Shown piece after piece: positions 46,208 through 54,197 of a stretch of 64,000 bases of DNA. Source of the DNA: Rhodothermia bacterium (GTDB lineage Bacteria; Bacteroidota; Rhodothermia; Rhodothermales; JAAAOL01); assembly GCA_030428385.1 (NCBI GenBank), contig JAUIDY010000008.1, forward strand, positions 24,260 through 88,259. Direction: 5' to 3'. The notes beneath the pieces are model-generated. The model was not told the origin of the DNA. It saw only the letters and a program-made list of their open reading frames with translations, and made no database searches. Numbering within the stretch: position 1 is the stretch's first letter; the number at the start of each line of letters is the position of its first letter. A program made the position numbers and the translations under genes.

Positions 46208-47956
46208 TCACTTCGCCAACAGCACTTGGCGGGTGGCGGTAAACGTTTCGCCCGTCGCGCGGATGAAGTACAACCCCGATGGCAGCGTGGCGCTGTCCAG
46301 CACGAGTTGGTAGGATTGATCGGCAGTCACATAACCCTGATGCAGCGTGCGCACCGCACGCCCCCGCATATCGAAGGCAACCACCTCCGCATGCTGTGCC
46401 CGCTGCACCATCAGAGTAAACGTCACCTCCGTTTGAAACGGGTTGGGATACGGCGTCGACAACATAAACGCCTCGGGAAGCACTATGAAAACTTCTACCT
46501 CTGGGCTGTAGGCAAATGTGCCGTCGAAGTCGATCTGCTTGAGCCGAAAGCGATGCGGCCCCGGTGCCAGATCGGGTAGCGAAAACGCATACGTTTGCGG
46601 CGCGAGGGTCGTCCCAACACCATCCACCCAACCCATTGCTTCCCACTCACCGCTTCCCCTTTCCCATCCCTGTATTTCAAACCCGGCGTTGTTGGCCTCG
46701 CTGGCGGTTTCCCAGCGGAGCATCCAGCCTTCGTTCGCCGGATGCGCGTCAAAACGCACCAGTTCCACCGGCAGCGCGCTGCCCGACTCATACGCCCCGG
46801 CATCGTAGCTGCCCCCCACCGGGCGGGTACCGCCGTCAAAATCCACACCCGGTGCCGCCACCGACTGGTAACTGGCCACGCCCACATTCAGCGCCGGGCT
46901 CCCGGCGGCGAGTTGGTAGTTGCCTGCCGCCCAGTCTTCAAACAATCCCGTGACGGACGCCGCCTGGTAGTTCGAGAGGGCGTCGATGAAGTTGCCGCCC
47001 ACCTCATCGCAAATGGTGCAGCCGCTGACGATCAGGTTGTTAAAGATGATATTGCCCGTGGCCCCATCGTTCATGCGGATTCCAGCGATGTTGGGCTCGT
47101 GCACGGTGTTGTTCATCACCACTGTATTGATGGTGGGGTTGCCGCAGCCCGGTTCGTCGACGAGGTGGATGCCACCTGCCCCGCCCGACTGCCCGTTGTT
47201 GTAGATGACATTGTTCTGCACGGTGCTGTTGCGAACCGAGATCAGGCTGAACCCTTTGTTCTGGTTGCCCTCTATGATGTTGTTCTCCAGAATCGCCCCG
47301 TCGATATAGCCGTCGGTCACGCCACCGTTGTCGGTAAAACAGTCGCCATTGAGTTGGATGCCGTTGGTGTTGTTGCCGTGGCTGTAATTGCCGCGAATGA
47401 TGGGGTTGTCGTTCGGCCCGTCGCTGTTCGACAGGTAAATGCCATGTTCCCCCGCCGAGCCAAACGTCTCGTTGTTGAGGATCTGGATGTCAGGCGTGAA
47501 GCCGGTGAAGATGCCCCAGCGTCCGTTCGGCCCCACCGTGTTGTTCTGGATGACCACACCCGTCGCCAGCACGGCGCGGATGCCTGCGCGTGTGGCGCTG
47601 TGCACCGTGAAGCCATCGATCACCACGTAGCTGGCACCTTCGAGGTTGATCACGTCGTTGCCGAAGACGGGGTTGTCGGTGTTGACGACCGCATTGCTAC
47701 CCACGGCCTGAAACATGATCGGGTTGACCGCCGTGCCGCTCGTCCCGACCTGAAAGCCGTCGTACGTCCCGTCGTGGACTAACACCACATCGCCAGGGGC
47801 TACCTGGTTGGCGGCGTGCTGCAACGTGGCCCACGGCGTGCCCGCCGAGCCGTCGTTGGCGTCACTGCCGCCGGGATCAACGTGGTAGGTATTCTGGGCA
47901 ACCGCCACCGGCGTCAGCCACACCGCACCCAGCAAAAGCAGACCAAACAAACGCAT
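46208..47956 (-). CDS. Right-handed beta-helix surface protein with T9SS sorting domain
   Basis: The 582-residue protein has a signal peptide (1-20, ending AVAQ) and a TYHVDPGGSDANDGSAGTPW start typical of right-handed parallel beta-helix proteins (pectate-lyase-like). The helix coils run from about 30 to 400, with repeated asparagine-containing turns such as VIQNNTVGPNG, TVQNNVIYNNG and VVMNNTVHEPN. A beta-sandwich with a FEIQG-type sequence follows, then the T9SS domain with LSTPYPNPFQTEVTFTL and GLYFIRATG. It is a surface protein that may bind or cut polysaccharide. No catalytic set can be confirmed. Its 5' region lies next to the CCCTCTCCC repeats. Confidence 0.88.
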   Translation of the reverse strand: MRLFGLLLLGAVWLTPVAVAQNTYHVDPGGSDANDGSAGTPWATLQHAANQVAPGDVVLVHDGTYDGFQVGTSGTAVNPIMFQAVGSNAVVNTDNPVFGNDVINLEGASYVVIDGFTVHSATRAGIRAVLATGVVIQNNTVGPNGRWGIFTGFTPDIQILNNETFGSAGEHGIYLSNSDGPNDNPIIRGNYSHGNNTNGIQLNGDCFTDNGGVTDGYIDGAILENNIIEGNQNKGFSLISVRNSTVQNNVIYNNGQSGGAGGIHLVDEPGCGNPTINTVVMNNTVHEPNIAGIRMNDGATGNIIFNNLIVSGCTICDEVGGNFIDALSNYQAASVTGLFEDWAAGNYQLAAGSPALNVGVASYQSVAAPGVDFDGGTRPVGGSYDAGAYESGSALPVELVRFDAHPANEGWMLRWETASEANNAGFEIQGWERGSGEWEAMGWVDGVGTTLAPQTYAFSLPDLAPGPHRFRLKQIDFDGTFAYSPEVEVFIVLPEAFMLSTPYPNPFQTEVTFTLMVQRAQHAEVVAFDMRGRAVRTLHQGYVTADQSYQLVLDSATLPSGLYFIRATGETFTATRQVLLAK

Positions 47957-48334
47957 CGCACTGACCGAAGGATAGGATCACAGGACCACACCCTATGAGT
48001 ACGTAAGCGTTTGTAATCTTCAGGCTTGTGCGCGGGGTAGCGGGCTACTTTTTTCGTCTGACAAATATGTAACCGCTTTAGTATTCACCTCGTGTGCCTG
48101 ATGATGTCAGAATAGCAAAGATGCGTCTTCTTGCGTTCCCTCTCCCTTGATGGGAGAGGGCCAGGGTGAGGGTGAAACAACGGTGTTTGTCTCTACGATT
48201 TCCCCTCACACTGACTTTCTCCCGCCAGGGGGGGAGAGAACTTTTCCTCGAAGGGAAATAGCCAGACCATCAACGATGGCATCCCGACTAAGCGCACCGT
48301 TGATGCCCTACGTCATCCGAAAAAGGAACGTGCT
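47957..48334. other. Intergenic region with GAGGG hairpin repeats
   Basis: This 378-base gap upstream of the beta-helix gene and downstream of the metalloprotease gene holds two hairpin elements at 48138-48245. The AT-rich part at 47990-48100 probably contains the promoter of the beta-helix gene. No coding potential was found. Confidence 0.6.
48138..48245. repeat. CTCTCCC/GGGAGAG hairpin repeats, two copies
   Basis: CCCTCTCCC (48138-48146) and GGGAGAGGG (48152-48160) form a nine-base stem with a five-base loop, followed by CCAGGGTGAGGGTGAAAC. From 48202, CCCCTCACACTGACTTTCTC and a following G-rich part with GGGGAGAGAA form a second, inverted, more diverged copy. The element at 17015-17049 is the same family. 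Confidence 0.7.
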
Positions 48335-50848
48335 TTAATCGTCTCCCTCCAGGATATCGTCGATGCGGACGAGCACGTCTTGCAGGTGCAGGCGCGTAGC
48401 CGTATCGGAAGTCCGGCGCAGGGCGCGGTTGACATCGCTGCGGAGCGTGGTGAGTTCGCCGCGCACCACCGGGCGGATGTCAGACTGGCTCACGTTGATC
48501 GGCGAATAGGCCATGAAGGCCTGCGCGGCAGCAGGCACCGAGGCGTGTTCTGCGGTCATCAGGTAGTCGAGCCGTTCAAGGTAGCTGCGTTGCAGGTTAC
48601 GGCGGTAGATGGAGGTGGCATCGCCGCTGCGCAATTCGGACCAGATGCCCGTGCGTAATTCGGCCATCATCTCGGCCATGGTATAGGCGTCGTCGCCCAG
48701 CCGCGCCTCGGCCTCGATCATGCGTGCCAGCCGTCCGAAGTGCAGCACCAGGTTGAGCACGCCCGACTGCAAGCCGCGCATGCGCTCCACGGCGCCGTCT
48801 TGCTCGATGCGGGCGAGGATGTCGGGGTTGATGATCCACGTCGGCGGTTCAAAGACATGCGCTTGCAAAAAGGCCATCGCCTCGCGCTGTTTGTCCTCGG
48901 GCACGGGCTCATAGACGTAGCCGTCCTGATCGTAGGTCTTGGGCGTCTCGTACACGCCGCCGATGTAGCGGGCCACATGCCCCGTGAACAGGTTCCAGTG
49001 GAAGGTAAGCGCGCCGTAGTAGTTGGCGAGGTCGTTGTAGCGCTCACCGTCCACGCCAATCCAATCCACCATGTTGTCCGCCACACGCTCCAGGTTGGCG
49101 AGGCCGTAACCGCTGGCCTTCATCGCGTCGTCGCCGATGTCTTCGCGCTGCGAGCGCGGATCCACCTGCCCCGCCGTGGAGGTCTGGCGACCGTAGAAAT
49201 ACATCGGGTCGTCTTCATGTTCACGGATCCACTGGTTCAGCGTGGCCTTCTCGGCGTCCGGGCTCGTGGCGCTGTCGATGGGCCGGTAGCCCCACGTCAC
49301 GGCGTGGATGTCGTACGGGCCGATAAACGGAATAATCGTCACGCCTTCGTCTTCGGGCTGGCGCACGTAGTTAAAGCGCGAGTAGTCCATGATGGACGGA
49401 GAGACGCCATACTGCGCGGTAAACGTGGCCGAGCGCAGCGAATCGACCGGATAGCCGTAGCTCGCGCCCCAGTTGTGCGGCATACCCAGCGTGTGGCCCA
49501 CCTCGTGCGCCGCCACATAGCGGATGAGTTCGCCCATCACCTCGTCGCTCATCTGCGCGGTGCGGGCCTCTGGGTTGTGGGCCCCGGTCTGGACGAAGAA
49601 CCAGCTCCGCAAAATGTTCTGCACAGCGTGGTACCACAGAATGTCGCTTTCTAGAATCTCACCCGTGCGGGGATCGTGGACGTGCGGACCCTGCGCGTTC
49701 TGGATCGGGTTGGCGATGTAGCGAATCACGGAGTAGCGCACGTCTTCGGGGCTCCAATCGGAGTTTTCTTCTGCCGACGGCGGGTCAGCGGCGCGGATGG
49801 CATCGCGGAAACCGGCCCCTTCAAACGCGACTTTCCAATCATCCACGCCCTGTTTCAGGTACGGCCGCCACTTGTCGGGCGTGGCGGGGTCGATGTAATA
49901 GACGATGGGTTTTTTCGGCGTGCAGAGTCCCTGGGCATCACGCGGGCCATCACATTCGAGCCGCCAGCGCGTGATGAAGGACTTGGTATCTGCCGTCTGC
50001 CGGTCGGAGCCATAGTCGATCTGCTGAACGGTGTAGAAGCCCACACGCGGGTCGGCGTTGCGCGGCATCATGGGGTCGGCGGGCAGCAGGATCATCGACT
50101 GGTTCATTTCGACGGAGATGGTGCCCGTCGCGCCGTCGTCGGGCGGGTTGGTAGAGACGTACGACAGGATGTGCCGCACCTCCACATTTTCCGGGAAGCT
50201 CCGGGCGCTGGTGATGAAGCTGCGGTCGCCGTCGAAGCGCCGCACCTCGAACTGCTGCCGCTGGTTCTGGCTCAGCGGACTGATGAGCGGGACGTCGCCC
50301 GCAAAAAGGTCGGTGACTTCAATAACCGAAGTGGTCGAGTCCTCGCTGCGCGTCTCGATGTCGAACGCCGCCAGGATGGGCTCGAAGTAGTTGTTGCGCA
50401 CGGCCTGATAGACGGGCAACGTGTCGCTGGCAACGCCTTCGTACGACACATGCCGCAGGAGCAGGCGGTCGTACTGCCGCTCCCACCGCACCACCTGCTG
50501 CGACCGCGCCTTCATCCCGGCCCCGCCGAAACGCATGTTTTGCGGCATCTTGGCGATGCGGCTCACCAGCAGCACTTCGCGCCCGAGCAGGCTGTCGGCA
50601 ATCTCGAAATACAGCTTCTCTTGCTCCCGGTGCAGCGTAAACAACCCGTCGTCTGTCTCCATATCGTCGGTGATGACTTCGTCGTACGCCTTCATCCCAT
50701 CGCCATTACCGTTTCCATTCCGGGCACTGTTGGAGGCCGACGCGGGCGGCGTAGCTGCCTCCGGCTCAGACGCCGAGCGCATGGAGGTACAGCCCGCAAT
50801 AAGAAGCAGGGAAAGGACGAGTGAAAGGAGTGCGTGAGGACGAGACAT
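48335..50848 (-). CDS. Outer-membrane zinc-dependent metalloprotease lipoprotein
   Basis: The 837-residue protein has a lipoprotein signal peptide with lipobox LIAGC (Cys20). A glycine/asparagine-rich spacer leads to a large domain with LFTLHREQEKLYFEIADSLL (DUF5117/DUF5118-like region in Bacteroidota zinc metalloproteases). The active site is AAHEVGHTLGMPHNWGAS, HEVGH at about residue 447 with the extended HExxHxxGxxH form, so the enzyme is a metzincin-like protease. The region after it includes a FNYVRQPEDEGVTIIPFIGPYD stretch. It should sit on the outer membrane and degrade proteins or peptides. ATG 50848 is chosen by the signal peptide. A dispersed repeat separates it from the next gene upstream. 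Confidence 0.9.
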   Translation of the reverse strand: MSRPHALLSLVLSLLLIAGCTSMRSASEPEAATPPASASNSARNGNGNGDGMKAYDEVITDDMETDDGLFTLHREQEKLYFEIADSLLGREVLLVSRIAKMPQNMRFGGAGMKARSQQVVRWERQYDRLLLRHVSYEGVASDTLPVYQAVRNNYFEPILAAFDIETRSEDSTTSVIEVTDLFAGDVPLISPLSQNQRQQFEVRRFDGDRSFITSARSFPENVEVRHILSYVSTNPPDDGATGTISVEMNQSMILLPADPMMPRNADPRVGFYTVQQIDYGSDRQTADTKSFITRWRLECDGPRDAQGLCTPKKPIVYYIDPATPDKWRPYLKQGVDDWKVAFEGAGFRDAIRAADPPSAEENSDWSPEDVRYSVIRYIANPIQNAQGPHVHDPRTGEILESDILWYHAVQNILRSWFFVQTGAHNPEARTAQMSDEVMGELIRYVAAHEVGHTLGMPHNWGASYGYPVDSLRSATFTAQYGVSPSIMDYSRFNYVRQPEDEGVTIIPFIGPYDIHAVTWGYRPIDSATSPDAEKATLNQWIREHEDDPMYFYGRQTSTAGQVDPRSQREDIGDDAMKASGYGLANLERVADNMVDWIGVDGERYNDLANYYGALTFHWNLFTGHVARYIGGVYETPKTYDQDGYVYEPVPEDKQREAMAFLQAHVFEPPTWIINPDILARIEQDGAVERMRGLQSGVLNLVLHFGRLARMIEAEARLGDDAYTMAEMMAELRTGIWSELRSGDATSIYRRNLQRSYLERLDYLMTAEHASVPAAAQAFMAYSPINVSQSDIRPVVRGELTTLRSDVNRALRRTSDTATRLHLQDVLVRIDDILEGDD

Positions 50849-50903
50849 CAATACAGGGTGTTGGGGTTGTGAGGATGAATGTTTTTGAAACGTGTTTTTT
50901 AAA

Positions 50904-51042
50904 GCGTGAAACGTGAAACGTGAACTTGTTTCCAATCGGCGGTGGTCATCCCTTTAGGATTGCTATCTCAAAGGAATGTCAGCAGTCGTTGGTCTGTATA
51001 CATACGCTGGTGCCAGCACCCTCACGTTTCACGTTTTACGCA
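50904..51042. repeat. GTGAAACG-rich intergenic element, long copy
   Basis: The element runs from GCGTGAAACGTGAAACGTGA (50904-50923) to GTGCCAGCACCCTCACGTTT and ACGTTTTACGCATC at the right end. Both ends have the eight-base word GTGAAACG or its complement, in inverted order, around a central part of about 85 bases. The segment at 56344-56414 is a shorter copy in the other orientation. Its right end overlaps the stop codon of the downstream gene. Confidence 0.7.
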
Positions 51043-52626
51043 TCATTCTCGGCGTTGCAGCCGGGCGATTTTGGGGGTGACCGCGGGGGAATTGCCGTAG
51101 GCGATCCACACGTCTCCATTGGCGGCGAGGTCCATGTGGCGCACCAGCGACGCGGGCGTCGGCAGCGGATAGACGGCAAAGTTGCGGCTTTGGGGGTCAA
51201 AACGCAACACCGCATCAGCGGCAGCAGTCGCAATCCATACGCTGCCATCGCGGGGATCAACGCGGGCGATGTACGGCAGGGCGTCGGGAATCGGCAAATC
51301 GTATTCGGTGAAGCGTTCCGTCTGCGGATCAAAATGGGCGAGCTTTCCGGCAGAGAACTCTGGAATCCACACCGCGCCGTTGGGCGCGATAGCGGGGCGG
51401 CGCGGGCCGCTGAACGGCGTCGGGAGGTCGTAGAGCGTGAAGGCTTCGGTCTCCGGTTCGAACTTGATCAGCCGCCCGCCGACAAGTTGCGTGGCCCACA
51501 GCGTGCCCTGCTGGTCTATGCGCAACCCGTACGGGATGGTGCTGCCGCCGTCGGGCATCGCTTCCGTCGGGACGTCGTAGGTCTTCACCTCGCCGCTTTC
51601 GGTATCCACGTAGCCGATCAACTCCGGCGATTTGGTGAAATGACCGTTGAACCACACCCGCCCACGGGCCTCATCGTGCACAATGCTGTGCGGATACATG
51701 CCGATGTCGAACGACCGCCACCCCCCTGTTGCAGGCTGGTAGTGCGCAATCTGACGCGGATAACCAAGCAAGACCCACCAGCTTCCATCGTCCGCAAGAT
51801 CGAGCGCGCGCGGGTTGGCAAATTGCACGGGGATACCGGTGGTATCGAACCGTCCGCTAGCGGGATCGAGCGTATACATGAGGTGCGTCATCATGCCCGT
51901 GATGAGCACCTCTCCGTTGGCGTCCACCATCAGGTCGTGCGGCAGATCCTGCGGCACGGGCAGCGTGTATTCGGTGATGACAACTTCGTCGGCGTCGTTC
52001 GTTCGCAGCGGCGCGAGGTCCAGTTCGGGGCGCGGGTCGCCGGGCTGCCCAAGGTGCTGCATCAGCCACGCCGTGGTGGCGTCGGCGTCGCGGCTGGGTG
52101 CCATGATGGGGAAGCCGCTGTTGCCGCCTGCAAAGCCGATCATCTGGGCGATGCGCTCGTGCCACAGCCCCTCGCTTTTCCACGTCCCGTCCGTCTCGAT
52201 GATGGCACGGTTAAACTGGTGACAGCCGCCACAATCCAGCATAAACTGGCGTTTCTCCACCCCATCGGGCAGTAAGCCCCAGAAGGCCGAACTGGGCGCC
52301 TGCGCATACCCATCGGCGGTAGCTTCCAGCACCACGTCACCCGGTGCGGAGACCACCTGCGCATCAAAACCAAAATGCTGCACCCGAAGCTGCGGCGCAG
52401 GTCCAAAATCGAGCGGCACCACATACTGCCCATCGGCATCGGTGCCCACCGTGACTTCCACGCCGAGGGAATCATACAGCGCCGTGACCAACGCCCCCGC
52501 TACCACCTGACCATTCGTATCCATGACACGGCCACGCAGGCCCGGCTCGGCCGCTTCGGGCGTGGTACAGGCCGCCATCAACAGCAACAAAACCCATCCA
52601 CTACTTACGGGAAGAAAACGTCGCAT
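51043..52626 (-). CDS. Vgb-like propeller lipoprotein with CxxCH motif
   Basis: The 527-residue protein has a lipobox LLMAAC (Cys20) and a short carboxypeptidase-regulatory-like beta domain (about 28-105; GRVMDTNGQVVAGALVTALY). DCGGCH follows at 131-136, a CxxCH heme attachment motif. From about 200 to 520 are propeller blades with TIPYGLRIDQQGTLWATQLVGG and APNGAVWIPEFSAGKLAHF, which resemble virginiamycin B lyase-type propellers. ATG 52626 is preferred to a TTG 12 bases upstream because it starts the signal peptide. Three features together (regulatory beta domain, heme motif, propeller) suggest an outer-membrane protein in electron transfer or binding. The gene follows the LolA-like gene by two bases. 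Confidence 0.85.
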   Translation of the reverse strand: MRRFLPVSSGWVLLLLMAACTTPEAAEPGLRGRVMDTNGQVVAGALVTALYDSLGVEVTVGTDADGQYVVPLDFGPAPQLRVQHFGFDAQVVSAPGDVVLEATADGYAQAPSSAFWGLLPDGVEKRQFMLDCGGCHQFNRAIIETDGTWKSEGLWHERIAQMIGFAGGNSGFPIMAPSRDADATTAWLMQHLGQPGDPRPELDLAPLRTNDADEVVITEYTLPVPQDLPHDLMVDANGEVLITGMMTHLMYTLDPASGRFDTTGIPVQFANPRALDLADDGSWWVLLGYPRQIAHYQPATGGWRSFDIGMYPHSIVHDEARGRVWFNGHFTKSPELIGYVDTESGEVKTYDVPTEAMPDGGSTIPYGLRIDQQGTLWATQLVGGRLIKFEPETEAFTLYDLPTPFSGPRRPAIAPNGAVWIPEFSAGKLAHFDPQTERFTEYDLPIPDALPYIARVDPRDGSVWIATAAADAVLRFDPQSRNFAVYPLPTPASLVRHMDLAANGDVWIAYGNSPAVTPKIARLQRRE

Positions 52627-52628
52627 GG

Positions 52629-53408
52629 CTATTCCCAATACGGCGTTTCAAAGCGCCAGTTGGTGGGATCGAAGAGGCTTTCGTCGAGGTCTATGCCCGT
52701 GCGGATGTTGCTGTATTTCTCCTCCTGCGCCAGGTTGCCGTTGACGTAGATCAGGATTTCGTTTTCATGCAGGAAGCCGTGTACGTCTTCAAAACCCGTC
52801 ACCTGTGCATCGAGTGTGGCGCTGCCGTTCGGCCCCACTTTGTCGATGACGCGGACGGTGTGGAAGTGCTCCTGATCGACCCAGAACTGCTTCGCGGACT
52901 CGTCGCCTGCGTCGGCGCCCACCACATACACCGGACGGTTGTTGAAGGTTGTTTCGTGCAGTTTGGACAGGTCGAAGCCGAGTGTGTCAAGTCCTTCGAT
53001 GGTTTGTTCAGCGGGCTGCATGAAGATGTCCATCAGCAGCAGTTGCAGCGGGTTCACTTCGGGGCGTTCGTTGACGAGGGTGCCGCCTTGGAAGACGTAA
53101 CGCTTGCCCTCGGCGTACAGCACCCCGTTGCCGTCTTCTATCGGCGCGAAGTCGATGCGCAGCTTGCCCATCGTAGCGGCTTCATACCAGGTCGTCGTGT
53201 CGACGCTACCATCAGGGCGATGGAAGATGCTTTCTTGCACAAACGTCAGCGTGTGGTCGGGGCCGAGCGCCCGCTCGGTGCGCATTGTGGCGATGAGTTC
53301 GTGCGCCGTGGTGATGACGGGCGCTTCGGGTGCAGTGGCGTCCTCCGCCGCCTGCGTGGTGCACGCGACGAGGAAAAACAGGAGGACCGGAAGGAAGAGA
53401 CGTTTCAT
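52629..53408 (-). CDS. LolA-like lipoprotein
   Basis: The 259-residue protein has a lipobox LVACT (Cys16). The mature part resembles the LolA/LppX fold: a long mostly beta sheet with HTLTFVQESIFHRPDGSVDT, KLRIDFAPIEDGNGVLYAEG and KQFWVDQEHFHTVRVI. Such proteins bind lipids or lipoproteins, but several Bacteroidota members have unknown cargo. It is the first gene of a probable operon: the Vgb-like lipoprotein starts two bases downstream of its stop codon, suggesting coupled translation. The upstream 215-base gap carries a palindromic repeat. Confidence 0.72.
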   Translation of the reverse strand: MKRLFLPVLLFFLVACTTQAAEDATAPEAPVITTAHELIATMRTERALGPDHTLTFVQESIFHRPDGSVDTTTWYEAATMGKLRIDFAPIEDGNGVLYAEGKRYVFQGGTLVNERPEVNPLQLLLMDIFMQPAEQTIEGLDTLGFDLSKLHETTFNNRPVYVVGADAGDESAKQFWVDQEHFHTVRVIDKVGPNGSATLDAQVTGFEDVHGFLHENEILIYVNGNLAQEEKYSNIRTGIDLDESLFDPTNWRFETPYWE

Positions 53409-53504
53409 ATCTGGGAAAGAGAGAAGGTGAGAAAAGGAGAGGATGAAATTGAATGGAAAAATCAGGTTGGCATCATCGATTAGGGAATGAGCCTGCCGTA
53501 AAAC

Positions 53505-53602
53505 CGCCCCCTTGAGGAGGCTATCGCGAAGCGACTGGGGGTGTAATCACGGTAGCTACACCCTCCGACCTCGCGTTGCTCGGTCACCTCCCTCAAGGGA
53601 GG
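53505..53602. repeat. CCTCCCTTGAGGGAGG repeat family, copy 2
   Basis: CCCCCTTGAGGAGGCTATCG starts the left arm and GTCACCTCCCTCAAGGGAGG ends the right arm, with GGGGGTGT and ACACCCTC in the middle. The two halves are inverted copies that could fold into a hairpin of about 40 paired bases. It is 81% or more like the copy at 9550-9640 by eye, but I did not count exactly. Confidence 0.8.
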
Positions 53603-53623
53603 AGTTGTTATGGATGATCTGCG

Positions 53624-54097
53624 TCATGAGCCCCCATCGAGGATGACGCGCCAGGTGCCATCGGCAGCGCGGCGCCAGACGGTGAAGTAGTGCCCCTCGG
53701 CAGCGGCGGTTTCGGAGCCGTCGGGCTGGCGTTGCCAGAGGGTGTAAGCCCCCGTCGTGTAGCCGTGGACTCCATCGGCAAAGAGGCCGCCATCCATGGG
53801 CTCCCAGCCGAGACGCACGCTGTCAGTAAACAGCCGCGCATCCGACGTCCGGATCGCATCGAGCCCGCGCAGCGCTGGACGCCCCAGCGCCACCAGCCGG
53901 GCCGCGTCGGGTGCGAGGTAGTCCATCCACCCGTCGATGCCGCGTTCGGCAGCCGCAGCGGCAAAGTCACGGTCGGCCTGCATCAGCATCTCGGCGGTGG
54001 CTTCCGGCAACGGCGGTGGCGGTGGCTGGCACGCCGCGAGCAGAAGGAGCGTGAGAATGGGAGTATTTAGGAAAGGACGAAAGGGTGAGCGGGACAA
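53624..54097 (-). CDS. SnoaL-like/DUF4440 lipoprotein
   Basis: The 157-residue protein has a lipobox LLAAC after PFLNTPILTLLLL, and a proline-rich linker PPPPPLPEA. The domain (about 35-155) has MQADRDFAAAAAERGIDGWMDYLAPDAARL and VWRRAADGTWRVILDGG, the cone-shaped NTF2/SnoaL fold of DUF4440. Function in this family is often unknown. The start is uncertain: TTG 54097 gives a normal signal peptide, whereas ATG codons at 54193 and 54172 would add a purine-rich, low-complexity leader (ERRGERERGG). It precedes the M1 peptidase gene stop by about 100 bases. Confidence 0.7.
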   Translation of the reverse strand: MSRSPFRPFLNTPILTLLLLAACQPPPPPLPEATAEMLMQADRDFAAAAAERGIDGWMDYLAPDAARLVALGRPALRGLDAIRTSDARLFTDSVRLGWEPMDGGLFADGVHGYTTGAYTLWQRQPDGSETAAAEGHYFTVWRRAADGTWRVILDGGS

Positions 54098-54197
54098 CGA
54101 AAGACGGGGGTTCTTTCCCCGTTCTCCCAGTCCCCCACGCTCACGCTCTCCCCTTCTCTCCCACACTCCCATACACCCCAACAACCCACGCATCCCC

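Noticed and set aside
46595..47782. Plus-strand open frame of 395 codons
   Set aside because: It is antisense to the beta-helix protein, which has a signal peptide and sorting domain.
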